Source: Streptomyces rimosus subsp. rimosus (GTDB lineage: Bacteria; Actinomycetota; Actinomycetes; Streptomycetales; Streptomycetaceae). Taken from it: a DNA stretch of 64,000 nt. Below the pieces are notes generated by a model, which did no database searches, was not told the origin of the DNA, and saw nothing but the letters and a program-made list of their open reading frames with translations. The stretch covers positions 1-64,000 of the forward strand of contig NZ_JOCQ01000036.1 in assembly GCF_000720725.1 (NCBI RefSeq). Direction: 5' to 3'. Shown here in pieces: positions 18,921-27,385 of the stretch. The stretch's first letter is position 1. Each line of letters starts with the position of its first letter. The translations under genes and the position numbers were made by a program.

Positions 18921-20819
18921 TCAGAGATGGCGGCGGCGTTCGGCGGCGTGCCGGTCGTACTCCTTGCGGGCCTCGACCGCCGCCGGACGCGTCGCCGTCG
19001 CGGCCACAGGAACATCCCACCAGGCCTGGGCGCCGGGCGCGCCCGGCACAGTGTCGGCCGTTGCGGTCTCGACATAGACACATGTGGGGCGTGCGTCGGC
19101 GCGGGCCGCGGCGAGCGCGGCGCGCAGTTCGCCGACGGTCGCGGCGCGGATGACGTGCATGCCGAGGGATGCCGCGTTGGCGGCGAGGTCCACGGGCAGC
19201 GGGTCACCCGTGTACGTGCCGTCGGTGGCGCGATAGCGGTACGCCGTGCCGAAGCGCTCGCCGCCGGTCTGCTCGGAGAGGCCGCCGATGGAGGCGTAGC
19301 CGTGGTTCTGGAGCAGCACCACATTGATGTTGATGCCCTCCTGGACCGCGGTGACGATCTCGGTGGGCATCATCAGGTACGTGCCGTCGCCGACCAGGGC
19401 CCATACGGGGCGGTCCGGCGCGGCCAGGCGGACCCCGATGGCGGCGGGGATCTCGTACCCCATGCAGGAGTAGCCGTACTCCAGGTGGTACTGGCGGCGG
19501 GAGCGGGCCCGCCACAGTTTGTGCAGGTCGCCGGGGAGCGAGCCGGCCGCGTTGATGATCACGTCCTGTTCGCCGACGGTGGCGTCCAGCGCGCCGAGGA
19601 CCTGGGTCTGGGAGGGGCGTACGGAGTCGTCGGGCGCGGCGTAGGCGGCGTCGACGAGGGATTCCCAGCGGGCCTTGGCGGTGCCGTACTCCTCCTCGTA
19701 GGCCGGTGCGACGCGGTGTCCGGAGAGGGCCTCGGCAAGCGCTTGCAGTCCGGCACGGGCGTCGGCGACCAGGGACGTCGCGGCGAGCTTGTGGGCGTCG
19801 AAGGAAGCGATGTTCAGGTTGACGAAACGGACGCCGGGGGCGGCGAAGAGGGTGGCGGAGGCGGTGGTGAAGTCGGTGTAGCGGGTGCCGATGCCGAGGA
19901 CGAGGTCGGCGCTGCGGGCCAGCGCGTCGGCCGTGGCCGTGCCGGTGTGGCCGATGCCGCCCACGTCGGCGGGGTGGTCGTGGCGCAGCGATCCCTTGCC
20001 GGCCTGGGTGGAGGCGACGGGGATGCCGGTGGCGTCGGCGAGGGCGCGCAGCGCGTCCTCGGCCCCGCTGTGGTGGACGCCGCCACCCGCGATGATCAGT
20101 GGCCGCTCGGCGGCCCGTACCACCCGTACGGCCTCGGCGAGCGCCGCGGCGTCGGGCGCGGGGCGGGCCACCCGCCACACCCGGTCGGCGAAGAATTCCT
20201 CGGGCCAGTCGTACGCCTCGGCCTGCACGTCCTGCGGCAGCGCGAGCGTGACGGCGCCGGTCTCCACGGGGTCCGCGAGCACCCGCATGGCCTGGAGGGC
20301 GGCCGGGATCAGCGCTTCGGGGCGGGTGATCCGGTCGAAGTAGCGGGAGACCGGGCGCAGGGCGTCGTTCACCGACACATCACCGGCATACGGGACTTCG
20401 AGCTGCTGGAGCACGGGATCGGCGGGGCGGGTGGCGAAGGTGTCACCGGGCAGGAGCAGCACCGGCAGGCGGTTGACCGTGGCCAGGGCCGCGCCGGTGA
20501 CGAGGTTGGTGGCGCCGGGTCCGATGGAAGTGGTGACGGCGTGTGCGGACAGGCGGTCGCACTGCCGGGCGTAGCCGACGGCGGCGTGCACCATGGCCTG
20601 CTCGTTGCGGCCCTGGAGGTAGGGCATCGTGTCCGGTCCCGACTCCAGAAGTGCCTGGCCGATGCCGGCGACGTTGCCGTGCCCGAAGATGCCCCAGCAG
20701 GCGTTGATCAGGCGGTGCCGGAACGGTGTGCCACCTTCGGGAGCGCCGTCCCGCTCCGTGTACTGGTGGGCCAGGAACTCGACCAGGGCCTGTGCCACGG
20801 TGAGGCGTCGAGTGGTCAT
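18921..20819 (-). CDS. iolD: 3D-(3,5/4)-trihydroxycyclohexane-1,2-dione hydrolase
   Basis: This 632-residue thiamine-diphosphate enzyme opens the ring of the diketone made by IolE to 5-deoxyglucuronate, step three of myo-inositol breakdown. The N-terminal Pyr domain has QGRNEQAMVHAAVGYARQ with the catalytic Glu. The middle domain has LIIAGGGVHHSGAED. The C-terminal PP domain has LVGDGTYLMMPTEI followed by LLQNHGYASIG, the GDG-to-N cofactor motif. Length is normal for IolD. The ATG overlaps the TGA of iolB (ATGA), so they are coupled. A palindrome GCAAGCGCTTGC sits inside the gene at 19735-19746. Confidence 0.95.
   Translation of the reverse strand: MTTRRLTVAQALVEFLAHQYTERDGAPEGGTPFRHRLINACWGIFGHGNVAGIGQALLESGPDTMPYLQGRNEQAMVHAAVGYARQCDRLSAHAVTTSIGPGATNLVTGAALATVNRLPVLLLPGDTFATRPADPVLQQLEVPYAGDVSVNDALRPVSRYFDRITRPEALIPAALQAMRVLADPVETGAVTLALPQDVQAEAYDWPEEFFADRVWRVARPAPDAAALAEAVRVVRAAERPLIIAGGGVHHSGAEDALRALADATGIPVASTQAGKGSLRHDHPADVGGIGHTGTATADALARSADLVLGIGTRYTDFTTASATLFAAPGVRFVNLNIASFDAHKLAATSLVADARAGLQALAEALSGHRVAPAYEEEYGTAKARWESLVDAAYAAPDDSVRPSQTQVLGALDATVGEQDVIINAAGSLPGDLHKLWRARSRRQYHLEYGYSCMGYEIPAAIGVRLAAPDRPVWALVGDGTYLMMPTEIVTAVQEGININVVLLQNHGYASIGGLSEQTGGERFGTAYRYRATDGTYTGDPLPVDLAANAASLGMHVIRAATVGELRAALAAARADARPTCVYVETATADTVPGAPGAQAWWDVPVAATATRPAAVEARKEYDRHAAERRRHL
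19735..19746. promoter_or_regulatory. Intragenic LacI/CRE-like palindrome in iolD
   Basis: GCAAGCGCTTGC is a perfect 12-base palindrome with the AAGCGCTT core of many LacI-family operators. It lies inside the iolD coding sequence. It may be chance, or a roadblock site for a LacI-type regulator such as the one encoded at 44836. Confidence 0.3.
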
Positions 20820-21727
20820 CGTGGGTCTCCCGCGGAGGCTTCGTAGAGGGGCAGACGGGGGTCCACGGGCCGGTCGGGCCAGGTGCCGCGGATCCAGCCG
20901 TGGTCGGGGTGGTCGCAGATCAGCCAGGCGCGTTCCTCGCCCGGACCCGCCATCACGTTGAGGTAGTACATGGTGTGTCCCGGCGCGGCGATGGACGGGC
21001 CGTGCCAGCCGTCGGGGATCAGGACGGCGTCGCCGCTGCGGACCTCGGCGAGCACATCCGTACCGCGGCCGTTGCCGGACGGGGAGACGCGCTGGTAGCC
21101 GAGGCCTTCGGTGCCGTGCGCGGAGGCGATCTCGAAGTAGTAGATCTCCTCCAGTTCGCTCTCCTCACCGGGCCGGCACTCGTCGTGTTTGTGCGGCGGA
21201 TACGAGGACCAGTTGCCGCCGGGGGTGAGCACTTCGACGGCGATGAGCTTGTCGCACTCGAAAACACCCGCCGCGCCGAAGTTGTTGACCTGGCGCGAGC
21301 AGGAGCCCGTACCGCGCAGTTCCACGGGCACCTTGCCCGCGGGGCCGTAGCGGGCGGGCAGCCGGCGCGTGCAGCGGGCACCGGTCAGCGCGAACCGGCC
21401 GCCGGCCGCGCTGCCGATCTCCACCTCGGCGTCTCTCGGTACGTACGCGAAGTCCGTGACCCCGCTGAACACGTCCTCGCGCCCGGCCAGTTCGATGACG
21501 GCGCCGCCGTCGGCGGTGACCGTACAGCCGCCGTTCAGGGGCAGCACGATCCACTCGCTGTCGCCGGCGCGGAAGGTGTGGCTCCCTCCGGGTGGCAGCC
21601 GCAGCACGCGCAAGGACGAATAGCCCCAGCCCGCCGTCTCCGGCGCGATGGCCAGTTCGTACGGCCCGTCGGCCGCCTCGCCCGCCTTGAGGTGGAAACG
21701 GTTGGTGTTACACAGCTCGCTCGTCAT
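20816..21727 (-). CDS. iolB: 5-deoxy-glucuronate isomerase
   Basis: This 303-residue double-cupin enzyme turns 5-deoxy-D-glucuronate into 2-deoxy-5-keto-D-gluconate. The metal-binding cupin motif is visible as SYPPHKHDE and EEIYYFEIA around residues 175-205, and GWHGPSIAAPGHTMYYLNVMAG forms the second histidine group. The start MTSELCNT at 21727 has GGGAGGAG upstream; a start eight codons earlier at 21751 would overlap that site. It lies 30 bases after the Cgl0159-type aldolase gene and overlaps iolD by four bases. Confidence 0.95.
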   Translation of the reverse strand: MTSELCNTNRFHLKAGEAADGPYELAIAPETAGWGYSSLRVLRLPPGGSHTFRAGDSEWIVLPLNGGCTVTADGGAVIELAGREDVFSGVTDFAYVPRDAEVEIGSAAGGRFALTGARCTRRLPARYGPAGKVPVELRGTGSCSRQVNNFGAAGVFECDKLIAVEVLTPGGNWSSYPPHKHDECRPGEESELEEIYYFEIASAHGTEGLGYQRVSPSGNGRGTDVLAEVRSGDAVLIPDGWHGPSIAAPGHTMYYLNVMAGPGEERAWLICDHPDHGWIRGTWPDRPVDPRLPLYEASAGDPR

Positions 21728-21757
21728 GCCTGCAAGTCTCCTCCCGACCACTGACAG

Positions 21758-22663
21758 TTACCGCTGGAGCAGCGACACGGCGGTGTCCACGGCCGCCGTC
21801 ACGTCCCCGTCGGCCGGATAGAGCAGCGACCGGCCCGCCACCAGCCCCTGTACGGTCGGCAGCCGCAGCGCCTTGCGCCACTTCTCGTACGCCGCTTCCT
21901 GATCCGCCGTGGTGCTCTTGATGTCGCCGCCGAGCAGCACCGTCGGCAGCGTCGACGTCTCGCAGACCTGCGCCATGGCGTCGGGGTCGTCGGTCACCGG
22001 CAGCTTCAGCCAGGTGTACGCGGAGGTGCCGCCCAGCCCGGAGGCGATGGCCACGGACTTGGTGACGGCCTCCGCGCTCAGGTCGTTGACGACCTTTCCG
22101 TCCACCCGGCGCGAGAGGAACGGCTCCACGAAGGTGGGCAGTTCCCGCTCCGCCATGGCGTCGATGGCGCGCGCCGTGGCCTCCAGGGTGGCCAGCGAAC
22201 CGGGGTCCTCGTAGTCGATACGGAGCAGCAGTTTGCCGGCGTCGAAGCGGAGCCGGGCGATGTCCTGCGGGCGGTGGCCGGTGAAGCGGTCGTCCATCTC
22301 GAAGGAGGCGCCGGCGATACCGCCCCGGTTCATGGAGCCCATGACGACCTTGCCTTCGAGGGCGCCGAGCAGAAGCAGGTCCTCCAGGATGTCGGCGGTG
22401 GCGAGCACGCCGTCCACGCCAGGGCGCGACAGCGCCAGGCACAGCCGTTCCAGCAGGTCGACACGGTTGGCCATGGCCAGTCGGCGGTCGCCGACGGCGA
22501 GCGCGCCGCGCGCCGGGTGGTCGGCCGCGACGATCATCAGGCGGCCGCTGTCGCCGATCAGGGGGCGGCGGGTACGGCGCGCCGCGGCCTGCGCGACGGC
22601 TTCCGGGTGCCGGGCCCGCAGCGTCACGATGTCGGAGATCCGAGTGGTCAAGGCGGTTCTCAC
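21758..22663 (-). CDS. Cgl0159-type (beta/alpha)8 aldolase of inositol breakdown
   Basis: The 301-residue TIM barrel resembles Cgl0159 of the Corynebacterium inositol cluster. It begins ISDIVTLRARHPEAVAQAA and includes LMIVAADHPARG, DGVLATADILEDLLLLGAL, GSMNRGG, LLLRIDYEDPGS and TWLKLPV, whose Lys could be a Schiff-base residue. In this operon the missing step is cleavage of 2-deoxy-5-keto-gluconate 6-phosphate to DHAP and malonate semialdehyde, so that is the inferred role. The GTG at 22663 abuts AGAAGG directly. The TTG at 22651 has better spacing and may be the true start. Confidence 0.85.
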   Translation of the reverse strand: MRTALTTRISDIVTLRARHPEAVAQAAARRTRRPLIGDSGRLMIVAADHPARGALAVGDRRLAMANRVDLLERLCLALSRPGVDGVLATADILEDLLLLGALEGKVVMGSMNRGGIAGASFEMDDRFTGHRPQDIARLRFDAGKLLLRIDYEDPGSLATLEATARAIDAMAERELPTFVEPFLSRRVDGKVVNDLSAEAVTKSVAIASGLGGTSAYTWLKLPVTDDPDAMAQVCETSTLPTVLLGGDIKSTTADQEAAYEKWRKALRLPTVQGLVAGRSLLYPADGDVTAAVDTAVSLLQR

Positions 22664-22734
22664 CTTCTGGTGGGACGGGTTCGTACGGGCGCCGCCGGGC
22701 GGGGCGCCCGGTCGGGCACTCGGCGGGCGCGCGG

Positions 22735-22782
22735 TGACATCGACGCGGCTTTGTCCGGTGACATCGGCGCGGCTTTGTCCGG
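22735..22782. repeat. Two tandem 24-base repeats between iolC and aldolase gene
   Basis: The units at 22735-22758 and 22759-22782 differ in one base (both begin TGACATCG and end GCGGCTTTGTCCGG). They lie in the 189-base gap after the iolC stop. No terminator or promoter could be assigned, so the repeat may affect mRNA stability or simply be recent duplication. Confidence 0.8.
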
Positions 22783-22852
22783 TGGCAGCCGGCCTGCCGG
22801 AACGGCTGCGCCTGGCGCTCCGGGTGGGGCGTACGGGATCCGCACCCGGCGC

Positions 22853-23908
22853 TCAGCGCGCGGCGAGGAAGTCCTCGACCTCGGCGCGCGTCGGCATGGC
22901 GGACGAACAGGCCAGCCGGGACGCGACGATCGCGCCGGCGGCGTTGGCGTACCGCATCATCGGCTCCAGCTCCCATCCGGACAGCAGCCCGTGGCAGAGC
23001 GCGCCACCGAAGGCGTCACCGGCGCCCAAGCCGTTGACGACCTCCACGGGGGTGGGTGGCACCTCGGCAGTGCGGCCGTCGCGGTGCACGGCCAGAACGC
23101 CCTTCGGGCCCTGTTTGATGACGGCCAGTTCGACGCCCATGTCGAGCAGCGCCTGCGCGCACCGCTTCGGTTCGCGTACGCCGGTGGCGACCTCGGCCTC
23201 GTCGACGTTGCCGACCGCGACGGTCGCGTGCGCGAGCGCGGCCTCGTAATGCGGGCGGGCCGCGGCCATCGCGGCGGCCCCGGTGGCACCGCCGTCGCCG
23301 GACGCGCCGCCTTCGCCGCCCCAGAACATCGGCCGCCAGTCCAGGTCGAAGACGGTGATGCCCGCCTTGGCGCGGGCCTCCAGCGCGGCGAGGGTGGCGC
23401 CGCGGCTGGGCTCCTCGCACAGGCCGGTGCCGGTCATCCAGAAGATGCGGGCGGCCCGTACGGCGCCGCGGTCCAGTTCCTCGGGGTGGATGACCAGGTC
23501 GGGGGCCTTGGGGCGGCGGTAGAAGTAGAGCGGGAAGTCGTCCGGCGGGAAGATCTCGCAGAAGGTGACCGGCGTCGGGTACTCCGCGACGGGCGTCACC
23601 CAGCGGTCGTCCACCCCGAAGTCGCGCAGCGCCTCGTGGATGTAATCGCCGAAGGGATCGCGGCCGGTGCGGCTGATGACCGCGGTGCGCCGTCCCAGCC
23701 GGGCGGCGGCGACCGCGACGTTGGTGGCCGAGCCGCCGAGGAATTTCCCGAACGTCTCGACCTGGGACAGCGGAACGCCGGTCTGCAACGGGTAGATGTC
23801 CACGCCTATGCGGCCGAGGGTGATCAGGTCGTACGGGCCGCCCGAATGACCGGACATCACCGCCTCGTCGGTCCGTCCGTCTTCTGCGGTCTGCCGCGGC
23901 TCGCTCAT
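22853..23908 (-). CDS. iolC: 5-dehydro-2-deoxygluconokinase
   Basis: This 351-residue PfkB-family kinase phosphorylates 2-deoxy-5-keto-D-gluconate at C6. The N-terminal substrate site is GKFLGGSATNVAVAAARLG and the C-terminal ATP/anion-hole signature is VNGLGAGDAFGGALCHG, with the catalytic Asp near residue 300. A Gly/Ala-rich insert (EGGASGDGGATGAAA) follows DWRPMFW. It is the first gene of the leftward inositol operon, and its promoter shares a control region with the rightward iolE operon. Confidence 0.94.
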   Translation of the reverse strand: MSEPRQTAEDGRTDEAVMSGHSGGPYDLITLGRIGVDIYPLQTGVPLSQVETFGKFLGGSATNVAVAAARLGRRTAVISRTGRDPFGDYIHEALRDFGVDDRWVTPVAEYPTPVTFCEIFPPDDFPLYFYRRPKAPDLVIHPEELDRGAVRAARIFWMTGTGLCEEPSRGATLAALEARAKAGITVFDLDWRPMFWGGEGGASGDGGATGAAAMAAARPHYEAALAHATVAVGNVDEAEVATGVREPKRCAQALLDMGVELAVIKQGPKGVLAVHRDGRTAEVPPTPVEVVNGLGAGDAFGGALCHGLLSGWELEPMMRYANAAGAIVASRLACSSAMPTRAEVEDFLAAR

Positions 23909-23961
23909 GTGCGCCCCTTCGGTTCGTCGCTGACCACAGGTCTAACCGGGCTCCCGAGGCA

Positions 23962-24112
23962 CTGTCAATACTTTGTCCTTACATCCTGACGTCGAAAGCG
24001 GATCGATGACACCGCGCCTCACCGTCGCCTCCGCACGCCTCCTCGCCACCCCTTCGACCTACTCCCGAGTCACAAAGTCCTTAAGTCCTTATGTCAGGAC
24101 GAAGTCTTGACA
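23962..24112. promoter_or_regulatory. Divergent iolC/iolE promoters with shared operator motif
   Basis: Leftward, TTGACA (complement of 23963-23968) with a TAGACC-like -10 about 18 bases on serves iolC. Rightward, TTGACA at 24107-24112 serves iolE. Just upstream of each -35 is a related element: CGTCAGGATGTAAGGACA on the iolC side (complement of 23975-23992) and GTCCTTATGTCAGGAC at 24085-24100, which has inverted GTCCT/AGGAC arms. The placement fits binding by a GntR- or LacI-type inositol regulator. No such regulator is encoded in the immediate cluster. Confidence 0.65.
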
Positions 24113-24198
24113 CTCTCCTGACCGGGATGGAGGCTGTGCCCCACAACCCAGCCCGCGCCTTCCCGGTCACCGTCGACCGGCGAGAGGAGAGCCGCAGC

Positions 24199-25119
24199 AT
24201 GTCCGTTCCCCATGCCGTCCCGCGCGTTCTCGACCGCCTGCGCATCGGATCGGCCCCCGACTCCTGGGGCGTCTGGTTCCCCGACGACAACCGGCAAGTC
24301 CCGTGGGAGCGCTTTCTGGACGAGGTCGCCGAGGCCCAGTACGAGTGGATCGAACTCGGCCCGTACGGCTACCTGCCCACCGACCCGGCCGCCCTGCACG
24401 CGGAGCTCGACCGGCGCGGCCTGAAGGTGTCGGCCGGCACCATCTTCACCTCGCTGCACCACGGACCGGACGTATGGGACACGACCTGGGCGCACGTCAG
24501 CGAGGTCGCCACCCTCACCCGGGCGATGAACGCCAAGCACCTCGTGGTCATCCCCTCCTTCTGGCGCGACGACAAGACCGCCGAGGAACTGGAGCCGCGC
24601 GAACTCACCACCGAGCAGTGGCACCACCTGAACAGCGGCATGGAACGGCTGGGCAAGCAGGTACGCGAGGAGTTCGGCCTCGACATCGTCGTGCACCCGC
24701 ACGCCGACACCCACATCGACACCGAGGAACACGTCGAGCGCTTCCTCGACGGCACCGATTCGTCCCTGGTCAACCTGTGCCTGGACACCGGGCACTACGC
24801 GTACTGCGGCGGCGACAACGTCAAGCTCATCAAGACCTACGGCGAACGGATCGGCTACCTCCACCTCAAGCAGGTCGACCCGGACATCCTCGCCGACGTC
24901 GTCGCAAAGGGCACGCCCTTCGGGCCCGCGGTCCGGCAGGGCGTGATGTGCGAACCGCCGCTGGGCGTGCCCGCGCTGCCGCCCGTCCTGGAGGCCGCCC
25001 AGGAACTGGACGTGGACCTCTTCGCCATCGTCGAGCAGGACATGTACCCCTGCCCCGCCGACCAGCCCCTGCCGATCGCCCGGCGCACCCGCCGCTTCCT
25101 GCGCTCCTGCGGCGCCTGA
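24199..25119 (+). CDS. iolE: Myo-inosose-2 dehydratase family protein
   Basis: The 306-residue TIM-barrel (AP-endonuclease-2 type) protein starts RIGSAPDSWGVWFPDDNRQVP, a hallmark of inosose dehydratases, which remove water from 2-keto-myo-inositol. Likely metal ligands lie in IVVHPHADTHIDTEEH, NLCLDTGHYAYCGGD and GYLHLKQVDP. GAGAGGAGAG precedes the ATG at 24199; an upstream ATG at 24127 lacks a ribosome site. It is the first gene of the rightward inositol operon, followed 33 bases later by iolG. Confidence 0.92.
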   Translation: MSVPHAVPRVLDRLRIGSAPDSWGVWFPDDNRQVPWERFLDEVAEAQYEWIELGPYGYLPTDPAALHAELDRRGLKVSAGTIFTSLHHGPDVWDTTWAHVSEVATLTRAMNAKHLVVIPSFWRDDKTAEELEPRELTTEQWHHLNSGMERLGKQVREEFGLDIVVHPHADTHIDTEEHVERFLDGTDSSLVNLCLDTGHYAYCGGDNVKLIKTYGERIGYLHLKQVDPDILADVVAKGTPFGPAVRQGVMCEPPLGVPALPPVLEAAQELDVDLFAIVEQDMYPCPADQPLPIARRTRRFLRSCGA

Positions 25120-25152
25120 GAACCTCCCGTACGGAGCTAGGAGTTCTGCCAC

Positions 25153-26172
25153 ATGAGCCAGTACGCAACGCTCGGCGTCGCGGTCATCGGCACCGGCCGC
25201 ATGGGCGCCGACCACGTACGCCGCCTCAACGACATCACCAGCGGCGCCCGGGTGGCGGCCGTCGTCGACATCGACGCGGACCGGGCCAAACGCGTCGCCG
25301 ACGGCATCGAGGGCTGCACACCCCACACCGACCCGGCCACCGCCATGGCGGACCCCGGCGTCGACGCCGTACTCATCGCCTCACCGGGCGCCGCCCACGA
25401 GGACGCCCTGCTCGCCGCGTTCGCGCACGACCTTCCGGTGCTGTGCGAGAAACCGCTTACTCCCGACCCGGTCTCCGCGCTGCGCGTCCTGAAGGCCGAA
25501 CAGCGACTGGGGCGCCGACGGGTGCAGGTCGGCTTCATGCGCCGGTACGACGCCGACTACCTCAAGCTCAAGGCCCTGCTCGACCAGGGCGCTTACGGCC
25601 GCCCGCTGATGCTGCACAACAAGCACCGCAACGCCGACACGCCGCCCGGCTTCACCAACGCCATGATGATCCACGACTCGGTCGTCCACGAGATCGACGT
25701 GACGCGCTGGCTGCTGGACGAGGAGATCACCGCCGTACGCGTGCTGCGCCCGGCCCCCACCGGCCACGCGCCCGAGGGCCTGAGCGACCCACAGCTCATC
25801 CTCTTCGAGACCGCGGCCGGGCAGATCGTGGACACCGAGCTGTTCGTCAACTGCGGCTTCGGCTACCAGGTCGGCTGCGAAGCCGTCTGCGAGGGCGGCA
25901 CCGCCCGGATCGGCGACGACCACGGGGTGTTCGTCAACACGGCCGGCAAGTGGGGCGGCTCGATCACCCCGGGCTTCGTGGAGCGCTTCGAGGAGGCGTA
26001 CGACCGGCAGGTACAGCGCTGGGTGGACGCCACGCGGCGCGGCGAGGTCGAGGGCCCGAGCTGCTGGGACGGTTACGCGGCGGCCGCGGTGTGCGAGGCA
26101 GGCGTACGGGCGCAGGCCACCGGCGAGCGCGTCGAGGTCGAGCTGGTGGAGCGGCCGGCGCTGTATCGCTGA
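25153..26172 (+). CDS. iolG: Inositol 2-dehydrogenase (Gfo/Idh/MocA)
   Basis: This 339-residue NAD-dependent enzyme oxidises myo-inositol to 2-keto-myo-inositol, the first step. The Rossmann part has LGVAVIGTGRMGADH, and the family motif VLCEKPLT falls near residue 98 with the catalytic Lys. The C-terminal half carries MMIHDSVVHEIDVTRWLL, where the Asp and His bind the substrate. CTAGGAG lies before the ATG. Its place after iolE and its full length support the assignment over other Gfo/Idh/MocA sugars. Confidence 0.92.
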   Translation: MSQYATLGVAVIGTGRMGADHVRRLNDITSGARVAAVVDIDADRAKRVADGIEGCTPHTDPATAMADPGVDAVLIASPGAAHEDALLAAFAHDLPVLCEKPLTPDPVSALRVLKAEQRLGRRRVQVGFMRRYDADYLKLKALLDQGAYGRPLMLHNKHRNADTPPGFTNAMMIHDSVVHEIDVTRWLLDEEITAVRVLRPAPTGHAPEGLSDPQLILFETAAGQIVDTELFVNCGFGYQVGCEAVCEGGTARIGDDHGVFVNTAGKWGGSITPGFVERFEEAYDRQVQRWVDATRRGEVEGPSCWDGYAAAAVCEAGVRAQATGERVEVELVERPALYR

Positions 26173-26521
26173 AGCGGTGGCGGGCTTGTCGCTGAGTTTG
26201 CGGCGGGCGGAGCTGCTGCGGCGGGGCGGAGCTGCGGCTACGGCTATGGCTGCGTTCCGTAAGCGTCAGGGTCAGCGAGCTGTGCTGTGTGGTGGCTGGT
26301 GTGGCCGCTGTGGCTGGTGTGCCGCCTTTGTGTCATAGCCGGTGTCCGGGCTGCCGTGCGGCCGGACCGAGCCGAGTTGCCGCTCGCGTTCCGGTTCTCG
26401 TTCTGGCCCTCGTTCCCGTTCTCTGTTCCGGTCCTCGTTCCGGCCGGACCGTGGCCCGCGTCCTCACCCGAACGGTCTCCCCTTCTCGAACGGTCTCCCC
26501 TCCTCGAAAGGTCTCCCCCTC
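26173..26521. repeat. Low-complexity gap with three 18-base tandem repeats
   Basis: This 349-base gap holds no convincing gene. From 26280 to 26460 it is pyrimidine- and GT-rich, with repeated CTGTGGCTGGTGTG and CGTTCCGGTCCTCGTTC-like runs. From about 26467 to 26520 an 18-base unit, GAACGGTCTCCCCTTCTC, occurs three times with small changes and runs up to the start codon of the next gene, so it forms that gene's immediate leader. Confidence 0.75.
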
Positions 26522-27385
26522 GTGAAGATCGCTCTCGACCCGTACATGTTCCGCGACGTACCGCTGCTCGAACTCCCCGCGCTGGTGGCCGAGCTGGGCT
26601 ACGAGTGGATCGAGCTGTCACCACGCGACGACGTGAACCCGTTCTTCCGGCACCCACGCATCGACGACGCCTCCGTCCGCAAGTTCCGCAAGGAACTGTC
26701 CGCGGCGGGGGTCGGCATCTCCTCCGTGCTCCCCTTGTACAAGTGGTCCTCCCCGGACGAGGACGAACGGCAGGCCGCCGTCCGCTACTGGAAGCGCGCC
26801 ATCCAGATCACCGTCGACCTCGGCGTCGACACCGTGAACTCGGAGTTCAACGGCCGTCCGGAGCGGGCGGACCGCAGCGAGGGCCAGTTCTGGCGGTCGC
26901 TGGAGGAACTGCTGCCGATCTTCGAGCGCGAAGGCATCGCGCTCGCGCTCGAACCTCACCCGGACGACTTCATCGAGGACGGGCACGCCGCCGTCGACGT
27001 GATCCGCGGCATCAACTCCCCGCTGGTGTCCTTCCTGTACTGCGCGCCGCACACCTTCCACCAGGGCAACGACGCTCCGGGCATCCTCAAGCGCGCCGGC
27101 GGACTGACCACCGCGGTCCACCTCGCCGACACCTTCGACCACACCGCCTCCTCCGGCCTGCGCTACATCGTCAACCCTCCCGGCGCGGCCGTACGCGTCC
27201 ACCAGCACCTGGACATCGGGCAGGGCGAGGTCGACTTCGACGAACTCTTCCGCGAACTGGCCGCCAACGGTTTCGACGGCACCCTCGTCTCGTCCGTGTT
27301 CGCATGGGAGGAGCGCGCGAAGGAGTCGGCCCGCTTCATGCGCGAGCAGATCGACGCGTACGTCAAAGAGAACTGGAGCCGATGA
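26522..27385 (+). CDS. Sugar phosphate isomerase/epimerase (TIM barrel) of inositol cluster
   Basis: The 287-residue protein starts at a GTG (VKIALDPYMFRDVPLLELP). It is an AP-endonuclease-2 type TIM barrel with likely metal ligands in VNSEFNGRPE, ALEPHPDDFIE and TAVHLADTFDH. It may isomerise inosose stereoisomers (IolI or IolH role) so that other inositols enter the pathway, but the exact reaction is inference. The leader has only AAAGG and is made of tandem repeats. The stop overlaps the start of the transporter gene (ATGA), so the pair is coupled. Confidence 0.83.
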   Translation: MKIALDPYMFRDVPLLELPALVAELGYEWIELSPRDDVNPFFRHPRIDDASVRKFRKELSAAGVGISSVLPLYKWSSPDEDERQAAVRYWKRAIQITVDLGVDTVNSEFNGRPERADRSEGQFWRSLEELLPIFEREGIALALEPHPDDFIEDGHAAVDVIRGINSPLVSFLYCAPHTFHQGNDAPGILKRAGGLTTAVHLADTFDHTASSGLRYIVNPPGAAVRVHQHLDIGQGEVDFDELFRELAANGFDGTLVSSVFAWEERAKESARFMREQIDAYVKENWSR

